Assembly: GCA_018675825.1 (NCBI GenBank)
Contig: JABGXK010000271.1
Span: 1 to 7,066 of the forward strand
Length of the DNA stretch: 7,066 bases
Source: Flavobacteriales bacterium
GTDB lineage: Bacteria > Bacteroidota > Bacteroidia > Flavobacteriales > BACL11
Direction of reading: 5' to 3'
Positions 1 through 6,294 of this stretch are shown here, piece after piece. Positions within the stretch are counted from its first letter, which is position 1. Each line of letters opens with the position of its first letter. A model generated the notes under the pieces. It did not search any database, had not been told where the DNA came from, and saw only the letters and a program-made list of their open reading frames with translations. Made by a program: the position numbers and the translations under genes.

Positions 1-364
1 ATGGAATTATGTAACATTTTGAACCATCATCTAATAAACTAACATATAATGGGAGTTTCTGATCAGCACTATCCTTCTTTAGCTCTACACCTAAATCTAT
101 ATCAAAAGCAGCACCATCTAAAACATTCCCATCAATATCAAGAACAATTTCTTCTATTATATATTTGCTATAAGGAAGCTCTGAAGAATCTCTTAAAATC
201 TTTGTAAAACCAATTGATTGCAGAATATTCTGTTTTTTTTCTAATTCAATATTCCTATCCTGATAAGGAGTTAGTTTTATTGATGTTAATGCTAATAGCG
301 CAGCAACAACAATTACCATTATTGATGCAAAACTAATTATATAAGAGTTTTTATTTAAGTTCAT
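1..364 (-). CDS. nqrC: Na+-translocating NADH:quinone reductase subunit C, N-terminal part (runs off the left edge)
   Basis: This is the N-terminal 121 residues of the subunit that carries a covalently bound FMN in the periplasm-facing part of the Na+-pumping NADH:quinone oxidoreductase. The ATG sits in an ATGA overlap with the nqrB stop codon, which indicates translational coupling and fixes the start. The visible protein begins MNLNKNSYIISFASIMVI, with a single hydrophobic segment at about residues 8-27, as expected for the N-terminal anchor of NqrC. A charged segment (about 30-45, QDRNIELEKKQNILQSIGF) follows, then a soluble region. The last visible residues, LPLYVSLLDDGSKCYIIP, match the family's conserved stretch ahead of the flavin-binding domain. 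The family is usually around 250 residues, so about half is missing. The SGAT-type threonine that receives FMN lies beyond the window and cannot be checked. The call rests on recognition of the sequence and on position after nqrA and nqrB. RnfG is the related alternative but is excluded by the nqrA/nqrB context. Confidence 0.9.
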   Translation of the reverse strand, partial: MNLNKNSYIISFASIMVIVVAALLALTSIKLTPYQDRNIELEKKQNILQSIGFTKILRDSSELPYSKYIIEEIVLDIDGNVLDGAAFDIDLGVELKKDSADQKLPLYVSLLDDGSKCYIIP

Positions 365-1530
365 GATTTTAATTTTACTCTACTTAATCTCTTTTTAACA
401 TTAGCTTCAATAATATAATGATCAATTAAAGGAGCAAAAACATTCATAAAAAGAATAGCTAACATCATTCCTTCAGGGTAAGCAGGATTAAATATTCTTA
501 TAACAATTGCAAAGAAACCAACAAGAAGACCATATATAATCTTACCTTGATTTGTTTGAGTAGCAGTGACAGGATCAGTAGCCATAAAAACAGCTCCAAA
601 AGCAAAACCACCAATTAATAAATGAATATGAGCTGGTGCAGACATTAAAGCATTCATCCCCCAAAAGTTAAATAATAATGCAGTAAGATATCCGCCTATA
701 AACGTAAATAATATAATACGCCAACTCCCAATTCCACTAAATATCAAAATACACGCACCTATTAATATTGCTATAAATGATGTTTCACCAATAGAACCCG
801 GAATAAATCCATATAAAGCATCAGAAGCATTCCATAGTACACTTAAACTATCCCAAGATTTTGTATCAGAAGCTAATGCCCCCAAAATAGTTTCTCCAGA
901 GTAGCCATCAATGCCACCAGCCCCATGAACCCAAACTTTATCACCAGACATATGAGAAGGGTATGCAAAAAACAAAAAAGCTCTAGCAGTTAGTGCAGGA
1001 TTTAAAATATTCATACCAGTTCCTCCAAAAACTTCTTTACCAATAACGACAGCAAAAACAACAGAAACAGCCAACATCCATAAAGGAACATCAACTGGCA
1101 TAATTAAAGGAATTAACATTCCTGAAACTAAATAACCCTCATTAACTGAATGTCCTCTAGAAATAGCAAATGCAAACTCTACACTTAAACCAACAGCATA
1201 AGAAACAACTAATAATGGAAGGAATTTCCAGAAACCAAATATTAAATTATCAAAAAATGTGACTGTAGTTTCAGGATCAGAACCTAGATGATATTGAGCA
1301 CCAATATTCCACATTCCAAAAATAATACATGGTAACATTGCGAAAACAACAAATGCCATTGTTCTTTTAAGATCAATAGCATCTTTAATATGAGAGCCAT
1401 TCTCAGTAGTATGACCTGGAACAAAGAGAAAAGTTTCAAAAGCATCATAAGCTGGATAAAGCTTTTCTAATTTACCACCCTTTTCAAAATGGGGTTTAAC
1501 AGAACTTAAAATATTTTTAAATAACTTCAT
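361..1530 (-). CDS. nqrB: Na+-translocating NADH:quinone reductase subunit B
   Basis: This is the large polytopic inner-membrane subunit of the Nqr sodium pump. In the family it carries a covalent FMN and riboflavin and forms part of the Na+ path and quinone site. The protein has 389 residues, close to family length. A soluble N-terminus (1-55, KLEKLYPAYDAFETFLFVPG) is followed by hydrophobic segments at roughly 57-78, 100-125, 135-165, 250-288, 300-318, 331-347 and 352-372. Recognisable Nqr/Rnf motifs are GHSVNEGYLVSGMLIPLIMP (126-145), FGGTGMNILNPALTARAF (168-185) and FMATDPVTA (315-323). The presumed flavinylation site is DGYSGET (208-214) with Thr214 as acceptor; the usual motif is SGAT, so Glu213 is unusual. 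The start ATG lies 2 bp after the nqrA stop, and the TGA stop overlaps the nqrC ATG, so the three genes form one operon. RnfD is the distant relative, but the surrounding subunits make NqrB clear. Confidence 0.96.
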   Translation of the reverse strand: MKLFKNILSSVKPHFEKGGKLEKLYPAYDAFETFLFVPGHTTENGSHIKDAIDLKRTMAFVVFAMLPCIIFGMWNIGAQYHLGSDPETTVTFFDNLIFGFWKFLPLLVVSYAVGLSVEFAFAISRGHSVNEGYLVSGMLIPLIMPVDVPLWMLAVSVVFAVVIGKEVFGGTGMNILNPALTARAFLFFAYPSHMSGDKVWVHGAGGIDGYSGETILGALASDTKSWDSLSVLWNASDALYGFIPGSIGETSFIAILIGACILIFSGIGSWRIILFTFIGGYLTALLFNFWGMNALMSAPAHIHLLIGGFAFGAVFMATDPVTATQTNQGKIIYGLLVGFFAIVIRIFNPAYPEGMMLAILFMNVFAPLIDHYIIEANVKKRLSRVKLKS

Positions 1531-1532
1531 TT

Positions 1533-2885
1533 CTATAAATTCTCTTTTCTTAATAAATCTAAACCATATCGAATAATTGCCTGAACATCAATTTTAGAAG
1601 TACATACAAACTCACATAAAGCAAAATCTTCTGGAGCAACTTCATATAAACCTAACTTTTCCATTAAATCAATATCTTCTATCATAATTGCTTTAATTAA
1701 TTGTTGAGGATAAATATCCATTGGAAGAACTTTTTCATACTCTCCAGTAACAACATAGGCTCTTTCCTCACCACGCATATTTGTATCTAGATCATACTTC
1801 TTTTTAGGGAACAACCATGAAAAATATGATTTAGATAAAGAAAACTTATTTAATCCGGGTAACATCCATCCAAGAAATTCTTGTTGATCTCCTTCTTTAA
1901 TAATGGTTAGCTGAGTATCATAAAAACCTAAATACCCATTTTCATTGATTTTAGTGCCAGAAAGAACATCTCCACAAATTATTCTATTATTTTCTCCATT
2001 TACATTGTCAGATATAAAATTTGAGATAGCTGTACCTGCAATTGTTCTATAATACCTAGCTTTAATAACCTGGGAACCACACAATGCAATAATACGAGAA
2101 ACATCATACTTTCCCTGAGAAAAAAGTCTGGCAATTGAGATAACATCTTGAGGTTCTAAATACCAAACAACATCTCCTTTATTAATTGGATCTAGATGAT
2201 GAACTTGAACGCCTACGTTTCCTACTGGATGCGGTCCACTAAATTTATTTATTTTAACTCCTTTAGCTTCAGTAAAAACTTTTGAAGAATTTGTATTACC
2301 ATCCAAGTTAAGATGTACTTTTCCAATAGTTAGCTTTGAAATAAAATCAAGCCCAATTTGAAATAATTCATCCATACCATATAAAGCAAAATCATTATCA
2401 ATAGCTAAAGGTCCAGATTTAAATGCAGAAATAAAGATAGATTTTGGTATGTCAAGAGGATTAGCAATAATATCATAAGGGTTCTGTCTAATAAAAGGCC
2501 AAACACCTCCCTTTAACATATGATCAATTATCTGTTCACGAGATAATTCCTTAGAATCATTTACTGGAAAAGATTCATATTCAATTTCTTGATCAGATTT
2601 AATTAATACTTCTAATATTCTTCTCTTATCACCTCTAATAACATCTGTTATTTCACCACTAACAGGAGAACAGAAGTTAATATTATTATTATACTTGTCG
2701 TAGAATATAACAGAACCTGCTTTAACCCTATCGCCTGGCTTAACAGATAATTTTGGTGTCAGATTGTGAAATTCAGTTGGTTTAAGAGCAAACAATTGAT
2801 GACTCTTAATTGATGCATAAACCTTATCGGCTTCACCTAATAAATTAATATTTAACCCTTTTTTTAATTTTACGATATTAGACAT
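1533..2885 (-). CDS. nqrA: Na+-translocating NADH:quinone reductase subunit A
   Basis: This is the cytoplasmic, membrane-associated first subunit of the Nqr sodium pump, which in the family lies near the ubiquinone end of the complex. I place the start at the ATG at 2885 (MSNIVKLKKGLNINLLGEAD), giving 450 residues, the usual family length. An in-frame ATG at 2930 would add 15 residues without family resemblance and would start inside the palindrome at 2910-2929. Visible parts include an N-terminal barrel-sandwich-like region with VKPGDRVKAGSVIFYD (48-63) and SPVSGEITDV (73-82). The core has the characteristic FSGPHPVGNVGVQVHHLDP (215-233) and WYLEPQDV (241-248). The C-terminal part has RGEERAYVVTGEYEKVLPMD (371-390) and the cysteine-containing EFVCTSKIDVQAIIRYGLD (425-443). 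It is the promoter-proximal gene of nqrABC, with nqrB only 2 bp downstream. The leader is A/T-rich and lacks a Shine-Dalgarno site, as is common in Bacteroidota. Confidence 0.96.
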   Translation of the reverse strand: MSNIVKLKKGLNINLLGEADKVYASIKSHQLFALKPTEFHNLTPKLSVKPGDRVKAGSVIFYDKYNNNINFCSPVSGEITDVIRGDKRRILEVLIKSDQEIEYESFPVNDSKELSREQIIDHMLKGGVWPFIRQNPYDIIANPLDIPKSIFISAFKSGPLAIDNDFALYGMDELFQIGLDFISKLTIGKVHLNLDGNTNSSKVFTEAKGVKINKFSGPHPVGNVGVQVHHLDPINKGDVVWYLEPQDVISIARLFSQGKYDVSRIIALCGSQVIKARYYRTIAGTAISNFISDNVNGENNRIICGDVLSGTKINENGYLGFYDTQLTIIKEGDQQEFLGWMLPGLNKFSLSKSYFSWLFPKKKYDLDTNMRGEERAYVVTGEYEKVLPMDIYPQQLIKAIMIEDIDLMEKLGLYEVAPEDFALCEFVCTSKIDVQAIIRYGLDLLRKENL

Positions 2886-2911
2886 CAAAAATAAATTAGA
2901 TTTTTCGACTG

Positions 2912-2919
2912 CAAATTTA
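2912..2919 (-). promoter_or_regulatory. Candidate -7 promoter element for nqrABC
   Basis: On the minus strand this reads TAAATTTG, matching the Bacteroidota/Flavobacterium -7 consensus TAnnTTTG. A transcript starting about 5-7 bases downstream would have a leader of about 20 bases before the nqrA ATG at 2885. This fits that start and argues against the longer one at 2930. No TTG (-33 element) is visible at the expected spacing upstream, so the promoter would be incomplete or factor-dependent. Such an AT-rich match can arise by chance, hence the moderate confidence. Confidence 0.45.
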
Positions 2920-2927
2920 TAAATTTG
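2920..2927 (+). promoter_or_regulatory. Candidate -7 promoter element for the plug gene
   Basis: On the plus strand this reads TAAATTTG, matching TAnnTTTG, and abuts the equivalent minus-strand element. Transcription from it would begin near 2933 and give a leader of about 55 bases that contains the repeat cluster at 2965-2991. No TTG is seen at the usual distance upstream. It is a candidate only. Confidence 0.4.
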
Positions 2928-2964
2928 CAACTATAAAATATTACTTTATCACATAACATTAATT

Positions 2965-2991
2965 ATTTAGAATGATTCTAATTTAGAATGA
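2965..2991 (+). repeat. Direct repeat plus inverted repeat at the plug gene start
   Basis: ATTTAGAATGA occurs twice, at 2965-2975 and 2981-2991, with a 16-bp period; the second copy contains the start codon of the plug gene. The first copy overlaps an inverted repeat at 2967-2981 (TTAGAAT, one central G, ATTCTAA). The first copy also contains an ATG (2972-2974) that is out of frame with the gene. The arrangement could form a small RNA stem near the ribosome entry region, be a protein-binding site, or be chance in AT-rich DNA. Confidence 0.4.
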
Positions 2992-4292
2992 AAAAACTGT
3001 ATTTATTTATTAGCTTATTAGTTATTGCTTCTTGCATATCAAAAAAAGAAATTACTATTAATAACTCATTAATAGAGATTATACCTGAAGATTTAGAAAT
3101 CGAAAAAGAAGACAATCTATACTATAAGATAAAGACAGTTTTACTACATAAAGAAACTGAGCCACTTAGTTTACCAATTATAAATCTTAATTCAGAGGAA
3201 AGATTAAAATTTAGTTTTGATGATTTAAATTCAGAAATAAAAAACTTTTTTATAACCATTGAACATTGCAAATCAGATTGGACAAAAAGTAACTTAATGC
3301 AGTCTGAATACATAAATGGATTCTATAAAGATGAAATTATTGATTATGAATATTCATTTAATACAATTCAAGAGTATGTCCACTATCAATATTTTTTTCC
3401 ATCAGAGAATCTAAAACCTCAAATTTCTGGGAATTTTAAATTAAAAATATTTGACAATTACGGAGATACATTAATTATAAAGAGATTTATGATTTTAGAA
3501 AACAAGATTAATATTGATTTAAACATTAAACAAGGTACATTATCACAAAACAGAAAAATTAAACATGAATTAGATTTTACTATTAATCATCAAAACTTAA
3601 CTATATCAGACCCTTTTTCTCAAATTAATGTAGTAATTAAACAAAATAATAGAGATGATAATATAATTAACGATTTAAAACCATTATATATCCGAAATAA
3701 TCAATTAATTTATGACTATAATGAAGAAAATAACTTCTTTGGTAATAATGAATTTAGACATTTTGATATTAAAAGTATTAGATTTCATTCTGATAGAATT
3801 GAAAATATAAAATTTGATTCATTAGAATACAATGTGTATTTATTTAAAGATTTTAAAAGAACTTTTAATAACTACTCAATTGAGCCAGATCTAAATGGTA
3901 AATTCTATATTAAATCTCAAGAAGCAAGAAATTCAGACATTGAAGCTGAATATGTAAATGTCACATTTAAACTAAATAGTAATTATATAGATTATGGTGA
4001 TATATATGTAGTTGGTGAATTAACCAACTGGCAACTAAAAAATGATTATAAATTAAAGTATAATTTTAAAAGTAAAGAATATTATACTACTGTTAAAATA
4101 AAACAAGGTTATTACAACTACCACTACGCAATTAACGATACTTCTCTTTCTCACTTTGATATCTCAAGTATTGAGGGAACACACTATCAAACTAGAAATA
4201 GTTATCAAATATATGTGTACTATAAAGGAAATGGAGATAGGTATGAAAGACTAATAGGTTTTACTAAAGCGTTATCAAAAGAGCTTTTTTAG
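2988..4292 (+). CDS. Type IX secretion system plug-like lipoprotein (DUF5103 family)
   Basis: This belongs to the DUF5103 family, members of which include the Plug protein reported to close the periplasmic side of the SprA translocon of the T9SS. The 434-residue protein starts with a lipoprotein signal peptide (KKLYLFISLLVIASC) with lipobox IASC and Cys16 as the lipidated residue, so it should be membrane-anchored in the periplasm or outer membrane. The main domain runs from about residue 45 to 315, with family stretches at LNSEERLKFSFDDL (67-80), HCKSDW (93-98), SEYINGFYKDEIIDYEYSFN (106-125), NLKPQISGNFKLKIFD (141-156), NNEFRHFDIKSIRFHSDR (253-270) and DLNGKFYIKSQE (301-312). A second small beta-rich domain follows (about 320-425; GDIYVVGELTNWQ at 337-349, KQGYYNYHYAI at 372-382, RYERLIGF at 418-425). 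The gene is divergent from nqrA. Its AT content looks even higher than its neighbours, with many Asn/Lys/Ile codons. Family assignment is firm; the role in this organism is by homology. Confidence 0.85.
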   Translation: MKKLYLFISLLVIASCISKKEITINNSLIEIIPEDLEIEKEDNLYYKIKTVLLHKETEPLSLPIINLNSEERLKFSFDDLNSEIKNFFITIEHCKSDWTKSNLMQSEYINGFYKDEIIDYEYSFNTIQEYVHYQYFFPSENLKPQISGNFKLKIFDNYGDTLIIKRFMILENKINIDLNIKQGTLSQNRKIKHELDFTINHQNLTISDPFSQINVVIKQNNRDDNIINDLKPLYIRNNQLIYDYNEENNFFGNNEFRHFDIKSIRFHSDRIENIKFDSLEYNVYLFKDFKRTFNNYSIEPDLNGKFYIKSQEARNSDIEAEYVNVTFKLNSNYIDYGDIYVVGELTNWQLKNDYKLKYNFKSKEYYTTVKIKQGYYNYHYAINDTSLSHFDISSIEGTHYQTRNSYQIYVYYKGNGDRYERLIGFTKALSKELF

Positions 4293-4303
4293 TTTTCTTT
4301 AAT

Positions 4304-4311
4304 TAAATTTG
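4304..4311 (+). promoter_or_regulatory. Candidate -7 promoter element for pruA
   Basis: TAAATTTG matches the Bacteroidota -7 consensus TAnnTTTG and lies 22 bp upstream of the pruA ATG, so transcription would start about 16-18 bases before the start codon. The 41-bp gap after the plug gene has no hairpin terminator, so read-through from upstream is also possible. No TTG element is seen at the usual spacing. The same octamer occurs in the nqrA/plug gap. Confidence 0.4.
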
Positions 4312-4333
4312 TATTAAATAAAAAATAAATAAA

Positions 4334-5962
4334 ATGTCAAAAGGAGTTTTTAATGTACCAATTGCAAGTAATGAACCTGTTAAGTCCTATAAAACAGGAA
4401 GTAAAGAACGTGAAGAATTATTGCATACATACAACAAAATGAATAACTCAAAAATAGACGTCCCATTATATATAGGTGGTCAAAAAATTACAACTGATAA
4501 TAAAAAAAACATCACACCTCCTCATGATCATCAACATATCTTAGGTCAATATAGCTTAGGAGAAAAAAAGCATGTTCAAATGGCAATTGACAGTGCACTT
4601 GAAGCAAAATCTAAATGGTCAAATTTACCATGGAATCATAGAGTAGCAATTTTCTTAAAAGCAGCTGAATTACTTGCTGGACCTTATAGAGCTAAAATTA
4701 ATGCTGCTACCATGTTAGCTCAATCAAAAAATATTTATCAAGCAGAGATAGATGCTGCGTGTGAATTAATAGATTTCTTTAAATATAATGCAGAATACGT
4801 AACTAATTTATATTCAGAACAACCAGAATCTTCAGAAGGAATATGGAACAGATTAGAACATAGACCTCTAGAAGGTTTTGTATTTGCGATAACACCTTTT
4901 AATTTCACTTCAATCTGTGCAAATCTATGTGCTGCTCCAGCATTAATGGGTAATGTTGTAATTTGGAAACCGGCAGAGACTCAAGTCTATTCAGCAAAAA
5001 TAATTATGGAATTATTTAAAGAAGCAGGATTACCTGATGGAGTTATTAACATGGTTACTGCTAGCGGACCTTTGGTAGGAGAAGTAGTTTTTAATCATAA
5101 AGATTTTGCTGGTCTTCACTTTACTGGATCAACAAATGTTTTTAGACAATTATGGAAAAAAATTGGAAATAATATTGAAAAATATAGAAGCTACCCAAGG
5201 ATTGTTGGTGAGACTGGAGGTAAAGATTTTATAATTGCTCATAAATCTGCTAATCCATCTGAAGTTGCTACAGGTATTTCTAGAGGTGCATTTGAATATC
5301 AAGGACAAAAATGCTCTGCAGCTTCAAGAGCATATATTCCTTCTAATATATGGAAGGAAGTTAAAAAACAAATAACATCAGATATAAAATCATTTAAGAT
5401 GGGAAGCCCTGAAGACCCTTCTAATTTTATTAATGCTGTGATAAGTGAACGATCTTTTAATAAAATATCTTCATATATTGATTATATAAAAAAACAAAAA
5501 GATGCAGAGATTATTATTGGAGGAGGTTATGATAAGACAAAAGGATATTTTATAGATCCAACAGTGGTTGTAACAACAAATCCAAAATTCAGAACTATGT
5601 GTGAAGAAGTTTTTGGCCCTTTGATTACTATCTATGTTTACGATGAAAAAAATTGGATTGAAACATTAAAATTAGTTGATGAAACAAGTGAATATGCCTT
5701 AACAGGTGCAGTTTTTTCAGTTAATAGATATGCAATTGATGAAGCAACTAAGATATTAGAGAATGCAGCTGGAAATTTTTATATAAATGACAAACCAACA
5801 GGAGCAGTAGTAGGACAACAACCTTTTGGAGGAGGAAGAGGATCTGGAACTAATGATAAAGCCGGATCTATCTTAAATCTTTTAAGATGGGTTTCCCCAA
5901 GAACTATAAAAGAAACATTTAATCCTGCAAAAAACTATAGATATCCTTTTTTAGAAAAATAA
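4334..5962 (+). CDS. pruA: L-glutamate gamma-semialdehyde dehydrogenase (1-pyrroline-5-carboxylate dehydrogenase)
   Basis: This enzyme oxidises L-glutamate 5-semialdehyde (in equilibrium with pyrroline-5-carboxylate) to glutamate with NAD+, the second step of proline breakdown, in the cytosol. The 542-residue protein has the aldehyde dehydrogenase fold. Visible motifs are PFNF with oxyanion Asn190 (188-191), the cofactor-binding WKPAE (211-215), FTGST (263-267), the general base Glu293 in GETGGKD (292-298) and the nucleophile Cys327 in QGQKCSAASRAY (323-334). EEVFGPL (424-430) and PFGGGRGSGTNDKAG (497-511) follow near the C-terminus. Length and motif spelling resemble the stand-alone mitochondrial ALDH4A1 type rather than the PutA fusion; no proline dehydrogenase domain is attached and no putA/prodh gene is in the window. 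The start MSKGVFNVPIASNEP fits the family N-terminus and follows an A-rich leader without Shine-Dalgarno site. All catalytic residues are present, so it should be active. Confidence 0.96.
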   Translation: MSKGVFNVPIASNEPVKSYKTGSKEREELLHTYNKMNNSKIDVPLYIGGQKITTDNKKNITPPHDHQHILGQYSLGEKKHVQMAIDSALEAKSKWSNLPWNHRVAIFLKAAELLAGPYRAKINAATMLAQSKNIYQAEIDAACELIDFFKYNAEYVTNLYSEQPESSEGIWNRLEHRPLEGFVFAITPFNFTSICANLCAAPALMGNVVIWKPAETQVYSAKIIMELFKEAGLPDGVINMVTASGPLVGEVVFNHKDFAGLHFTGSTNVFRQLWKKIGNNIEKYRSYPRIVGETGGKDFIIAHKSANPSEVATGISRGAFEYQGQKCSAASRAYIPSNIWKEVKKQITSDIKSFKMGSPEDPSNFINAVISERSFNKISSYIDYIKKQKDAEIIIGGGYDKTKGYFIDPTVVVTTNPKFRTMCEEVFGPLITIYVYDEKNWIETLKLVDETSEYALTGAVFSVNRYAIDEATKILENAAGNFYINDKPTGAVVGQQPFGGGRGSGTNDKAGSILNLLRWVSPRTIKETFNPAKNYRYPFLEK

Positions 5963-5970
5963 ATTATTTA
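5960..5970. other. Convergent gene junction with palindromic overlap of stop regions
   Basis: The TAA of pruA (5960-5962) and the TAA of the DUF3467 gene (minus strand, 5970-5968) are separated by 5 bp, and the 11 bases TAAATTATTTA form a short inverted repeat around a central T. There is no G/C-rich stem followed by a T-run, so no recognisable intrinsic terminator lies between the two transcription units; each must end inside the other gene or by another mechanism. Confidence 0.5.
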
Positions 5971-6282
5971 AGCCTGTGCTGCTGGACCACCAAAATTTAT
6001 AGGAAGACCTGCAGAAGGATCAATATCTTTAATTTCACCATTTTGATCTTCAAATTTTGAAATATTTTCAACTAGAGCCTTCATCAATCTTTTAGCATGC
6101 TGAGGAGTTAAAATTATTCTAGATTTAACCTTCGCTTTTGGAACTCCAGGCATCATCTGAATAAAATCTAATACAAATTCAGAAGGAGAATGATTTATTA
6201 TTGCTAAATTACTATATGAACCTTCAGCAATTTCTTCAGATAATTCAATATTTAAACCATCTTTTTTCTTTTTTTCAGACAT
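5968..6282 (-). CDS. DUF3467 protein encoded directly after rpoC
   Basis: This is a 104-residue soluble protein of the DUF3467 family, whose function is not established as far as I know. It has a lysine-rich start (SEKKKKDG, 2-9) followed by an acidic stretch (ELSEEIAEG, 13-21). The central region contains the family-like SNLAIINHSPSEFVLDF (24-40) and the basic, probably helical VKSRIILTPQHAKRLMKAL (52-70). The tail is Gly/Pro/Ala-rich (PINFGGPAAQA). There is no signal peptide or membrane segment. It begins 12 bp after the rpoC stop on the same strand with no terminator between, so it is probably co-transcribed with rpoC. That context suggests a cytoplasmic role near transcription or stable co-expression with RNA polymerase, but this is inference. 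The start ATG at 6282 is the only sensible one. Its 3' end faces pruA across 5 bp. Confidence 0.85.
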   Translation of the reverse strand: MSEKKKKDGLNIELSEEIAEGSYSNLAIINHSPSEFVLDFIQMMPGVPKAKVKSRIILTPQHAKRLMKALVENISKFEDQNGEIKDIDPSAGLPINFGGPAAQA

Positions 6283-6294
6283 AGATTTTTATTA

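Larger units (their letters stand above)
2910..2929. promoter_or_regulatory. 20-bp perfect palindrome between nqrA and the plug gene (possible operator or fused promoters)
   Basis: The sequence TGCAAATTTATAAATTTGCA is identical to its reverse complement over all 20 bases and stops being symmetric at both flanks (2909 C versus 2930 A). It lies in the 102-bp divergent gap, 24 bp upstream of the nqrA ATG and 58 bp upstream of the plug gene ATG. Because it is symmetric, each strand carries TAAATTTG, a match to the Bacteroidota -7 consensus TAnnTTTG. A dimeric regulator could also bind a site of this shape. Function is inferred; only the symmetry and position are seen. Confidence 0.55.

Noticed and set aside
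233..240. Eight-base homopolymer in nqrC (another A8 in pruA at 4502-4509) as possible phase-variable tracts
   Set aside because: Both frames are intact, the runs encode Lys-rich stretches, and such runs are common in DNA this AT-rich; nothing indicates switching in housekeeping genes.
2886..2930. Longer NqrA start at 2930 adding 15 residues (MQIYKFAVEKSNLFL)
   Set aside because: The extra residues do not resemble NqrA N-termini, the start would lie in the palindrome/-7 region, and the ATG at 2885 gives the normal family length beginning MSNIVKLKKGL.
3122..3313. Short open frame on the minus strand inside the plug gene
   Set aside because: It is antisense to a well-conserved coding sequence, has no recognisable family and no start context; a shadow frame.
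4293..4333. Intrinsic terminator after the plug gene
   Set aside because: Only the weak 10-bp AT palindrome TTTAATTAAA (4298-4307) is present; there is no stable stem followed by a T-run.
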